From NCBI GenBank assembly GCA_029935275.1, contig JAOZKQ010000067.1, positions 1-9,423 of the forward strand: a stretch of DNA of 9,423 nt, read 5' to 3'. The notes below the pieces were generated by a model, which made no database searches, was not told where the DNA came from, and saw nothing but the letters and a program-made list of their open reading frames with translations. How positions within the stretch are numbered: the first letter of the stretch is position 1; each line of letters begins with the position of its first letter. Source of the DNA: Bacteroidales bacterium. GTDB lineage: Bacteria; Bacteroidota; Bacteroidia; Bacteroidales; VadinHA17. Shown piece by piece: positions 1 through 6,581 of this stretch. A program made the position numbers and the translations under genes.

Positions 1-1027
1 TTAACCGGTTTACTAAAGGATAACCGGCCATCTTCCACATGGCCCGGTACTCATTTAGCGGATAATCCAAACCAATGCGGGCATACCATTCACATTGTTC
101 CTGCGGGCTTGCTTTTTCCAATCCTGAATAGCAATCTTTATAATGTGGAAAATCTCCTGCATCAAATTTAAAGCCATCCACCTGATAATTGTCCTGGAGA
201 TAATCCAGTTGGTCTTTAAACCACTTATGGGTTTCCGGATTCGAAAGGTCCAGTAAGCCGCTAGCCCCATTCCACCATCTGACAATGGCAGCCCTGCCAG
301 ATTCATCCTTAAGCAGCATTTGTTTGTCCCTCAACATTCTGTAAACATCACAGTCCGGGCTAACAAAGGGGCACATCCACAACATTACTTTAAAACCCAT
401 CAAATGTAAAGAATCCATCATTGCTTTCGGATCAGGGAAACGTCCAGGATGGAAGTCCCATTTGCCATAATTCTCCTGCCAGTTATCATCAATCATTAAT
501 ACGCCCGGGGGAAAACCATTATCAATAATGTCATGGGCATATTTCATGATATCCTTTTGGTTCTGATCGTACATCAGCTCTATCCATGTATTATATTGAG
601 GTGCCGAAAATAAAAGCTCATCTGGTAATTCACCCTGAGGTGGAAAATAATTTTTTACCGCATATTGAAAGGCCTCTTTCAAACTGGAACCATGTTTTGT
701 AAGTTCAAGGGAAGGGGTTTTGGATACAACTCTAAGTGTATCATTGTCTAGAGAAATCTTAAAGGCCTTCTCAGACCAGATAAGATGCCCATCATTTGAG
801 ATAAGTATTGGCTGAACCTGGTTACCATAATTGCTTTCGCTGAAATCTGCAAAATATCCTTCTTGTAATGGCATAAAATGCCCCTGGTTTATCACCCCGC
901 TCCACCAGGCTGTATTTCCAATATCCGGAATAATAATCTCATTTTGTTTTTCCTGTTGACCAAAACCATTCCAACACAAAGAAGATGCTAAAAATAGAAC
1001 AATAAAATATTTAGTTGTCGATTTCAT
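1..1027 (-). CDS. GH31 family glycosidase, MYORG-like (3' end cut by window)
   Basis: This is an open reading frame of 342 codons starting at ATG 1027-1025 and running off the left edge without a stop. Residues 1-23 form a Sec signal peptide (basic start, hydrophobic core, likely cut after GFG, before QQ), so the enzyme is exported. A short beta-rich N-terminal region (about 30-135) leads into a TIM barrel. Visible barrel motifs are GVLMIDDNWQENYGKWDF (about 175-192), FKVMLWMCPFVSP (212-224) and DGFKFDAGD (284-292). In GH31 the Asp of this last motif, here D289, is the nucleophile of a retaining alpha-glycosidase. The KFDAG form resembles the MYORG branch, whose human member is reported to be an alpha-galactosidase, more than classical alpha-glucosidases. 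The acid/base residue and the C-terminal domains lie outside the window. The gene starts 13 bp after the acyltransferase stop, so it is probably the next cistron of the same transcript. Family is well supported; substrate is not. Confidence 0.85.
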   Translation of the reverse strand, partial: MKSTTKYFIVLFLASSLCWNGFGQQEKQNEIIIPDIGNTAWWSGVINQGHFMPLQEGYFADFSESNYGNQVQPILISNDGHLIWSEKAFKISLDNDTLRVVSKTPSLELTKHGSSLKEAFQYAVKNYFPPQGELPDELLFSAPQYNTWIELMYDQNQKDIMKYAHDIIDNGFPPGVLMIDDNWQENYGKWDFHPGRFPDPKAMMDSLHLMGFKVMLWMCPFVSPDCDVYRMLRDKQMLLKDESGRAAIVRWWNGASGLLDLSNPETHKWFKDQLDYLQDNYQVDGFKFDAGDFPHYKDCYSGLEKASPQEQCEWYARIGLDYPLNEYRAMWKMAGYPLVNRL

Positions 1028-1040
1028 AATTATTAGGATC

Positions 1041-2174
1041 TCAAGCTTTTAAAAATATTTTTTTTCTGTATAAAAACCAGAGAAATAGCCATTTTATCAT
1101 TAGTACCGTAAAAGTAAGAAAAACCGGGGCAATAATTCCCAGATATTTAGAAAAACCAAGAAAAAGAGCATTGGCTGTAAACTCAAAATCTATAATGCGC
1201 TGGCCAACCCAGATAGTGATGGCATTCATCCCAATAACGACAAGGACAAAGGTCCACTTTTTATAGCCCTGCACATCAATTAGCCAGTAAAAAAGAGCCA
1301 ATAACAGGAAACACCAGCCAGCAGAAAAAAGCACAAAAGAACTCGTCCAAACATTTCTACTGATGAAGAAAAACTGACCCCAAACCCAACCTGCCACCAA
1401 TGTCACAAAGCCTGCTATGATGAACCCTGTAATTCTCTGATTCCCTGTTCTTTCTGAACGCAACCAATGACCTGCCAGAACACCAATCAATGTAGTAGCT
1501 AAAGCGGTAAATGTTGACATAACCCCTTGTCTGTCATACAAACCCAGACCTAATGTGCCCGGTATTAATTTTTGGTCAAGCCATGTCATAAGGCTTCCCT
1601 CGGGGGTTAATATGCCAGGTCCATAACCAGGAACAGGGATAAACATTGCAGCTGCCCAGTATCCTACAAGAATGACAAATACAACAATAGCCTGAACTTT
1701 CCAGTTTGTATGAATTACCAGTAAGCTTGCTATATAATAGCAAATACCTATACGGCCAAGCACACTTGACCAGCGCATAGTATCCCATTCAAAACGCAAG
1801 AGGCCATAATTTACCAAACCAAAAAAAATCAGGACAAGTGTTCGTTTAATTATGTGCAGGTGTAGTTGACGAGTAGTTTCTCCCTTTTGAAGACGGCGTA
1901 AAAATATTGTGGGTAATATCAAGCCAACCAGAAACAGAAAAAGCGGGAAAATCAGGTCCATAAAATAGAAACCCTCCCATCCTGCATGCTGCATATTTTT
2001 GGCCAAAATCTCCGTAAACGAATTTGGCCATGCCTTATAAAAACTACTAATAAAGCCTCCGCCACCAATAATAAATAACATGGTAAACCCGCGCAGGGCA
2101 TCTATTGAAACTATTCTTCTGCTTGTTGCTTTTTTAACAGTTTGACCATCTTTGTTGTTTGTTTTACTATCCAT
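1041..2174 (-). CDS. HGSNAT-like transmembrane acyltransferase (COG4299/DUF5009)
   Basis: This 377-residue integral membrane protein has about ten hydrophobic segments. It shows the hallmarks of the family that includes human lysosomal heparan-alpha-glucosaminide N-acetyltransferase (HGSNAT) and bacterial NagX-like proteins. These are SIDALRGFTMLF at 23-34, then QHAGWEGFYFMDLIFPLFLFLVG at about 62-84, SSVLGRIGICYYIAS at about 136-150, YDRQGVMST at 213-221 and GMNAITIWVG at 335-344. H63 in the HAGWEG motif aligns by eye with the histidine HGSNAT uses in acetyl transfer (HASWNG in the human protein). The family moves acetyl groups across a membrane onto amino sugars; the substrate here is unknown. 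The ATG follows the sulfatase TAA with no intervening base, implying translational coupling, and the GH31 gene follows after 13 bp. The protein would sit in the inner membrane. Some members have been annotated as sugar transporters, so acyltransferase activity is inferred from the family. Confidence 0.85.
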   Translation of the reverse strand: MDSKTNNKDGQTVKKATSRRIVSIDALRGFTMLFIIGGGGFISSFYKAWPNSFTEILAKNMQHAGWEGFYFMDLIFPLFLFLVGLILPTIFLRRLQKGETTRQLHLHIIKRTLVLIFFGLVNYGLLRFEWDTMRWSSVLGRIGICYYIASLLVIHTNWKVQAIVVFVILVGYWAAAMFIPVPGYGPGILTPEGSLMTWLDQKLIPGTLGLGLYDRQGVMSTFTALATTLIGVLAGHWLRSERTGNQRITGFIIAGFVTLVAGWVWGQFFFISRNVWTSSFVLFSAGWCFLLLALFYWLIDVQGYKKWTFVLVVIGMNAITIWVGQRIIDFEFTANALFLGFSKYLGIIAPVFLTFTVLMIKWLFLWFLYRKKIFLKA

Positions 2175-3947
2175 TTAATTATCTTTTAAAAATTCAATGA
2201 TTACGTCTCCAATTTTATCTTCATCCGGACGAGGAACAAAATCTTCACCCTCATCTTTCACCCAAACATTGAGGTGGACCTTACCTTCAGGTAATTGAAA
2301 GATTGCCTGGGTTTCTCCCTGATCTAAGAATTGTGTAACATAAGTTGAATCAAACTGAACACACAATTCACCTTTCCCTAAAGACTCCCCTCTGTTGATT
2401 GTAAACACATATTTACCCTGGCGTTCAATAAAAACCGGCCAACCGGTAGGTTTTTGGTTAATATAAGTACCATCCTGATATCGGCAGAGATAAGAAGGGT
2501 TTTCGGCCTCCGAACCAAGATGTATCAATCCTGGAGAAAACTGCCTGGTGCTTTTAACATCATCAAACCAAGAGTCATATGCTAATCTTAATTTTGCCAA
2601 CTCATCAGGATACTGTTCTGCAAGATTATTTTTCTCAACAGGATCAGCAGGTATATCGTAAAGTTCCAATTCAGGATTATCATGCGATGTTACAAGTTGT
2701 CTTTCTTCAAAGGTACCTGGATAAGAGATCAATTTGAATCTTTCTGTAATCACTGCACTGTTTTGGTACCTGTGAGGTGTCATTCCCCGGTGACATTGGA
2801 GGAACAAGGTTCGATCCGGCCAATTTTCAACTTTCCCTTCCAACAGGGGCAATAGGCTCACTCCATCTATTTGCAGATTTGAAGGGACAATTGTTCCGGT
2901 AACATCCAACAAGGTAGGCAAAATGTCTATATGACTAGCAATATGACCTAGTCTTACCCCTCCCTGAAAATGGCCCGGCCACTGTATAAAACAAGGCACT
3001 TTAAGGCTGCCGTCATAAGGAGACGCATAGCCCTCGCCTTTAAAATTACCTTTATTAAGCCTTACATTTCCATCATCACTCAGGAAAATTATAAGTGTAT
3101 TATCCCTTAACTTAAGCGAGTTCAAATTATCAATTAAACCACCAAAATTTTCATCAAAATTATCGAGCATACCACATACAGTAGCAATATTCTTATCCAG
3201 TCCTTTTTCAATATATGGTGCGCTATATTTTTCAGGAACTTCCAGGCCCACATGTTTATCAGTATGAGCGATATTGGTAGGCAAATAAATGAAAAACGGA
3301 GTGTCTTGATTTTTCTTAATAAAGTTATTGGCAGCATCGAAAAACAGATCTGTGCAGTAACCTTTTTTTTGTACAAATTCCCCATTCTCCCACAGTTTAG
3401 GGTTAATATATGTGTTGGGAGCATCCGGAACCTGTCCAAGCCTACCTGATTTATGTATGAGCATTTCATCAAAACCCTGATCCTGGGGGCGCATTGGATA
3501 GTTATCGCCTAAATGCCATTTCCCAAAAATACCGGTGGTATATCCATCATTTTTGAGCAATTCTGCAATAGTAAGCTCATCTCCAAACATTTTAGCCCCT
3601 CCTCGTGAAGTATGTATTACCCCTGTACGATAGTGATATCGTCCGGTCATTAGACTGGCACGGGTTGGTGCACACATTGGGTTACTGTAAAATCGGGAAA
3701 ACTGAATTCCTTCGCTGGCAAAGTGGTCCAGATTGGGAGTTTTTACCAAATCATTGCCGTTTATGCCAATCTCAGGAAAGCCCACATTATCGATCATAAC
3801 CAAAATAATATTTGGTTTTTCCCTATTAGATTCATTTTTATCAGATCTGGAACACCCAATATTCAAAAACATAAAAATAATGAGACCAACTAAGGTGGAT
3901 AAATATTTTTTATCCTTCAGGAACTTTAAATGACTAATATTTCCCAT
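2175..3947 (-). CDS. S1-type (formylglycine-dependent) sulfatase lipoprotein
   Basis: This 590-residue enzyme hydrolyses sulfate esters. Residues 1-31 are a signal peptide ending in the lipobox LNIGC, with lipidated C32, so it is anchored to a membrane facing the periplasm or cell surface. The sulfatase signature CAPTRASLMTG begins at C92, the cysteine a maturase oxidises to formylglycine; R96 belongs to the same motif. Other active-site segments are GKWHLG (142-147, K143 and H145), H228 in NIAHTDKH, and a metal site at D53/N54 plus D291/D292. The usual pattern is DD in the first motif and DN in the second; here they read DN and DD. Residues from about 490 form a C-terminal beta-rich subdomain common in bacterial arylsulfatase-like enzymes. 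ATG 3947 is chosen because it places the signal peptide at the N-terminus. The stop codon touches the acyltransferase start. The specific sulfated sugar cannot be deduced. No sulfatase-maturing enzyme is encoded in the window. Confidence 0.95.
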   Translation of the reverse strand: MGNISHLKFLKDKKYLSTLVGLIIFMFLNIGCSRSDKNESNREKPNIILVMIDNVGFPEIGINGNDLVKTPNLDHFASEGIQFSRFYSNPMCAPTRASLMTGRYHYRTGVIHTSRGGAKMFGDELTIAELLKNDGYTTGIFGKWHLGDNYPMRPQDQGFDEMLIHKSGRLGQVPDAPNTYINPKLWENGEFVQKKGYCTDLFFDAANNFIKKNQDTPFFIYLPTNIAHTDKHVGLEVPEKYSAPYIEKGLDKNIATVCGMLDNFDENFGGLIDNLNSLKLRDNTLIIFLSDDGNVRLNKGNFKGEGYASPYDGSLKVPCFIQWPGHFQGGVRLGHIASHIDILPTLLDVTGTIVPSNLQIDGVSLLPLLEGKVENWPDRTLFLQCHRGMTPHRYQNSAVITERFKLISYPGTFEERQLVTSHDNPELELYDIPADPVEKNNLAEQYPDELAKLRLAYDSWFDDVKSTRQFSPGLIHLGSEAENPSYLCRYQDGTYINQKPTGWPVFIERQGKYVFTINRGESLGKGELCVQFDSTYVTQFLDQGETQAIFQLPEGKVHLNVWVKDEGEDFVPRPDEDKIGDVIIEFLKDN

Positions 3948-4024
3948 GTAGTTTTAAAATTTGAGTAATAATTTATATTTATGCTTGTTCTTTTCCGGGC
4001 AAACACTTACTTTTTTGCTTCAAG

Positions 4025-4032
4025 CAAATTTA
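4025..4032 (-). promoter_or_regulatory. Candidate -7 element (TAAATTTG) before sulfatase operon
   Basis: On the minus strand this octamer reads TAAATTTG, an exact match to the Bacteroidota housekeeping -7 consensus TAnnTTTG. A TTTG that could serve as the -33 element lies at 4059-4056, with 23 bases between the two, somewhat longer than usual. Transcription would start near 4018 and leave a leader of about 70 nt before the sulfatase ATG. The site overlaps the end of the upstream gene, and AT-rich DNA gives such matches by chance, so support is weak. Confidence 0.25.
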
Positions 4033-4035
4033 AAT

Positions 4036-6285
4036 TTATTGGATTTTTGCTTTTCCAAATAAATCAATTACCTCATCAAATGAAAGATCGAAAGCTAAAT
4101 ACCTGCGGTTTCCAACAGGAACAGTAGTTTCATTTTCATTTTCATTCAGAGGCAATTCTTTACCTAATTCTTCAAACAATTGCAATTTAGAAGATTCTAC
4201 ATCCAATTCCATATTCCCCTCTCCCCTGCTATGCCAATAAACAACCCATGTTTTATTATTACGTTCAAATATAAAGGCACGGACATTTTTGCTTCCATTT
4301 GCTATATTCTGAATTTGTTCGTAGGGCACAAGTTCAAAATCCCCTTCTTCATTGATTAGTAAAGTATGCTCCTGATCAAGGTTTTTAAGGCTTTCTTTTT
4401 GTTTTTCTGTGAGAAAATCTGTAGCACGAACCTCTTCCCACCTGCGGATCACCTCCAGGTTATCTGCTGTACGTGGGTGGGCATTTAATTGATCAAGCTT
4501 ACCTAGCATGGCAATCGGACAATCCCAGGCTGCAGCCCTGCTGGTAATATACTCGAACATATCCGGCTGCATACCAATTGTATTGTCATCAGGGGCTACA
4601 TAATCATTCCATCCAAAATTAAGAGAGGTAAAATCATTTGAAAGGAATTGTGCCTCAGCCGCAGGATGCTTGCGGACAGCTTCTTTAACGAATTCAGGTT
4701 CAAATGTATCAAAAGCATTTCCACGGCTTTGAATGTGCCAGCCAAAATGAGCTTTTACAGCACCTTCAGAAAAAACAGGTGCAGGTTTTAGATTATTATA
4801 CATAACTAACTTAGACCAGGGTATATTAAACCAGTATGGCCGTGGGGCATCCTCTGAACCATCGAAATAAACAAACTGGAACCCTGCCTGCCTGTATATT
4901 TCCCCCATTTTACTGGCAACTTCTTCCTGAATACTTGTTTTCTGGTTGAAACGTACAAAAATAGGCCAGGTATCAACATCAAGCAAACCAATCAGATCGC
5001 CTTCCTCACGGCTAACCTGCCTTGTATTGATGGCTCCCCTCTGGCAATTTAGAAACTGATAGGGAGGTTCTGTGGTATATTTTTCGTATGAAACCAATTC
5101 TTTCCCGATTTTCAAAATACGCCGTCTATCTTCAAGGGTAATTCCTATAGGATTTTCTTCAACTGTTATTGTAGTTTGTCCTTTTTCAAGATTTTTTGCC
5201 AGTGTAAACACCTTCCTTAGATTCAAGCGGGAATCCGGTACCGGTGTTACATAAGCGTCATTTATCTGGGCTTTATTATAATGAATATGAAATCCGGGAA
5301 TCATTCCAGCTGCTTTTATTTTACCAGTAACCTCCTGTAAATCAACCATACCATTTGGGTATTCGGGACGCCATGGGAAATGGCCCATAGAAACAGCAAA
5401 ATCGGGATAGTAAATCACCATTTGCCGGAAACCACCTTTTTTGGCAAAAGCAATATGCTCATCAATGTTTTGAGTGGTCACCTGCCTTAATTCATAATAG
5501 GAAAACTTATACTCCCTGCTTCTGCGGCCTTCAACTCCCAGAGGAAGACCATAATCATGTTCAAGTTGGTCAATATTATCCAAAAGTTTCTCTTTGTTAG
5601 CTACGATTAAGGCTGCTCCTACCCCTTCAAGTTTTACCTCTGATACAGCTTCTGCGCTAAGCAATTTATACTCATCCCTGTTTTCAGCATCTATCTTAGC
5701 ATATGGATTGGTAGCCAGTAAATTGATAGCAACTTCTTCGTCCCAAACCACGTTGAGCCAACTACCAAAGTGTTCCCTGTCCTTAACAGGCAATTGCATT
5801 AGTGTAAATTCATCAATATTTGTTTTACGCTTCACGCCAAACTCAGCCATATGGTATTCAAGTTTTTTTAATGTAAAACCAATATAATTGTCTGTAATAT
5901 TTAATCCAATTATTGCCTCATAATCGGTTAATTCAAAACTTACTATCAAATCATCACCAAGCCGGTAGATAGAATCAGCGGCAAATTTCATCTCTTTGGC
6001 AGGATATGCCAGCATCACTTCATTGTCGTATGGCCGGTACTGGGTTATAGAAAAAACAGGTATTCTCTTTCTTACATCAAGGCACTCCTGCCCGGTGGCT
6101 TTGTGGATGAGACTGCGAGCCGTACCATCGTTGCCGAGGATTAGTCGCATTTCTGCATTCTCGATAACAATGTCTGTGACTTCTGAATGCTTTTCTGTAA
6201 CTGAGCACCCAACGAATTGTGAGGCAAACAATACCAGCAGTAAATAACTAATAAATTGAAATCTGTAATAAAAATAAGTCTTCAT
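4036..6285 (-). CDS. Unassigned large lipoprotein, probable TIM-barrel glycoside hydrolase with inserted beta domain
   Basis: This 749-residue protein belongs to no family I can name with certainty. Residues 1-26 are a signal peptide ending in FVGC, with lipidated C27. Residues about 38-265 look like an N-terminal beta-sandwich of the glycosidase type (it opens with LILGNDGTARSLIHKATG at 48-65). From about 270 the pattern is a (beta/alpha) barrel: FRQMVIYYPDF (286-296), IPGFHIHY (329-336), WPIFVRFNQ (440-448), FQFVYFDGSED (469-479), PVFSEG (503-508). D475 and E507, at the ends of predicted strands, are the best candidates for catalytic acids. Residues about 355-435 interrupt the barrel with a compact beta-rich insert carrying GKELVSYEKY and FLNCQRGA. 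Residues about 667-749 form a C-terminal beta domain. It resembles clan GH-D-like alpha-galactosidases in general shape only. The gene lies between the GH140-like gene and the sulfatase, 88 bp upstream of the latter. A glycan-hydrolase role is inferred from layout and context. Confidence 0.6.
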   Translation of the reverse strand: MKTYFYYRFQFISYLLLVLFASQFVGCSVTEKHSEVTDIVIENAEMRLILGNDGTARSLIHKATGQECLDVRKRIPVFSITQYRPYDNEVMLAYPAKEMKFAADSIYRLGDDLIVSFELTDYEAIIGLNITDNYIGFTLKKLEYHMAEFGVKRKTNIDEFTLMQLPVKDREHFGSWLNVVWDEEVAINLLATNPYAKIDAENRDEYKLLSAEAVSEVKLEGVGAALIVANKEKLLDNIDQLEHDYGLPLGVEGRRSREYKFSYYELRQVTTQNIDEHIAFAKKGGFRQMVIYYPDFAVSMGHFPWRPEYPNGMVDLQEVTGKIKAAGMIPGFHIHYNKAQINDAYVTPVPDSRLNLRKVFTLAKNLEKGQTTITVEENPIGITLEDRRRILKIGKELVSYEKYTTEPPYQFLNCQRGAINTRQVSREEGDLIGLLDVDTWPIFVRFNQKTSIQEEVASKMGEIYRQAGFQFVYFDGSEDAPRPYWFNIPWSKLVMYNNLKPAPVFSEGAVKAHFGWHIQSRGNAFDTFEPEFVKEAVRKHPAAEAQFLSNDFTSLNFGWNDYVAPDDNTIGMQPDMFEYITSRAAAWDCPIAMLGKLDQLNAHPRTADNLEVIRRWEEVRATDFLTEKQKESLKNLDQEHTLLINEEGDFELVPYEQIQNIANGSKNVRAFIFERNNKTWVVYWHSRGEGNMELDVESSKLQLFEELGKELPLNENENETTVPVGNRRYLAFDLSFDEVIDLFGKAKIQ
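4128..4145. repeat. Three tandem TTTCAT hexamers inside a coding region
   Basis: The hexamer TTTCAT occurs three times in a row. On the coding strand it gives alternating Asn-Glu residues (NENENE) at about 715-720 of the 749-residue lipoprotein. Gain or loss of one unit would keep the frame. Confidence 0.8.
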
Positions 6286-6386
6286 AGTTTTTAATTAAGT
6301 TATCAAATAATAATTTTTAAGTAATAATAATTTTTTAAATTAGGAGTATTTCAAATATTCAATATTTCTAACAGATATTATTAGGT
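6286..6386. other. AT-rich upstream region of the 749-residue lipoprotein gene
   Basis: This stretch is very AT-rich and carries no reading frame of note, in contrast to the less AT-rich remnant next to it. It is the likely leader and promoter region of the lipoprotein gene starting at 6285. I see no exact TAnnTTTG element; the closest on the minus strand is AATATTTG near 6350, one base off. There is no Shine-Dalgarno sequence before the ATG, only an A/T-rich leader. Confidence 0.4.
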
Positions 6387-6551
6387 CTATTTTAGCTCAA
6401 CCAATGCTACCCAGAATCCATTTCCCGGAGGAGTAAGCTGTACTGAATCTACTCTCCTATAATTCTACGGTTCCAACCACTTGCTTGACATAATGTCTAA
6501 CCACTTAACATGGATTTTTTCTGTAGATAAAGATACATCAATATTATAGTA
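6387..6551 (-). pseudogene. Remnant of a glycosidase C-terminal beta-sandwich domain
   Basis: In one minus-strand frame this intergenic stretch reads as a convincing protein tail. It begins YYNIDVSLSTEKIHVKWLDI, is broken by an in-frame TAG at 6465-6467, and ends with VDSVQLTPPGNGFWVALVEL-K before a TAG at 6387-6389. Such endings (a WLDI segment, then a TPPG.G.WVAL segment) are typical of the final beta-sandwich of Bacteroidota glycosidases, including enzymes with DUF4038 domains. The stretch is less AT-rich than its flanks, as expected for former coding DNA. No start codon or catalytic domain remains. A TAA at 6552-6554 closes the frame upstream. It lies just after the GH140-like gene and by chance shares its frame. 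The best reading is the scar of a deleted or decayed neighbouring glycosidase gene; a duplicated tail of the adjacent gene is less likely, because the two C-termini differ clearly in sequence. Confidence 0.5.
6534..6547. repeat. 14-nt direct repeat, copy 1 (downstream of GH140-like gene)
   Basis: TACATCAATATTAT occurs here and again, identical, at 8312-8325, so the two copies bracket the GH140-like gene (35 bp past its stop and 81 bp before its start). This copy overlaps the first codons of the glycosidase remnant. With AT-rich DNA the match could be coincidence. Confidence 0.4.
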
Positions 6552-6581
6552 TTATGTTGAATGAAAATAATACAGGAGCAA

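Noticed and set aside
3362..3369. Run of eight A residues in the sulfatase coding strand as a programmed frameshift site.
   Set aside because: The frame is intact on both sides, all downstream sulfatase motifs are in the same frame, and such runs are common in AT-rich DNA.
4014..4028. Short hairpin TTTGC-TTCAA-GCAAA after the 749-residue gene as a terminator.
   Set aside because: The stem is only five pairs with three A-T pairs, and on the transcribed strand it is followed by A residues rather than a U run.
5594..6247. Plus-strand reading frames of 83-97 codons opposite the 749-residue gene, and similar ones opposite other genes.
   Set aside because: They lie wholly antisense to well-supported genes, show no domain features and have compositions expected of antisense shadows.
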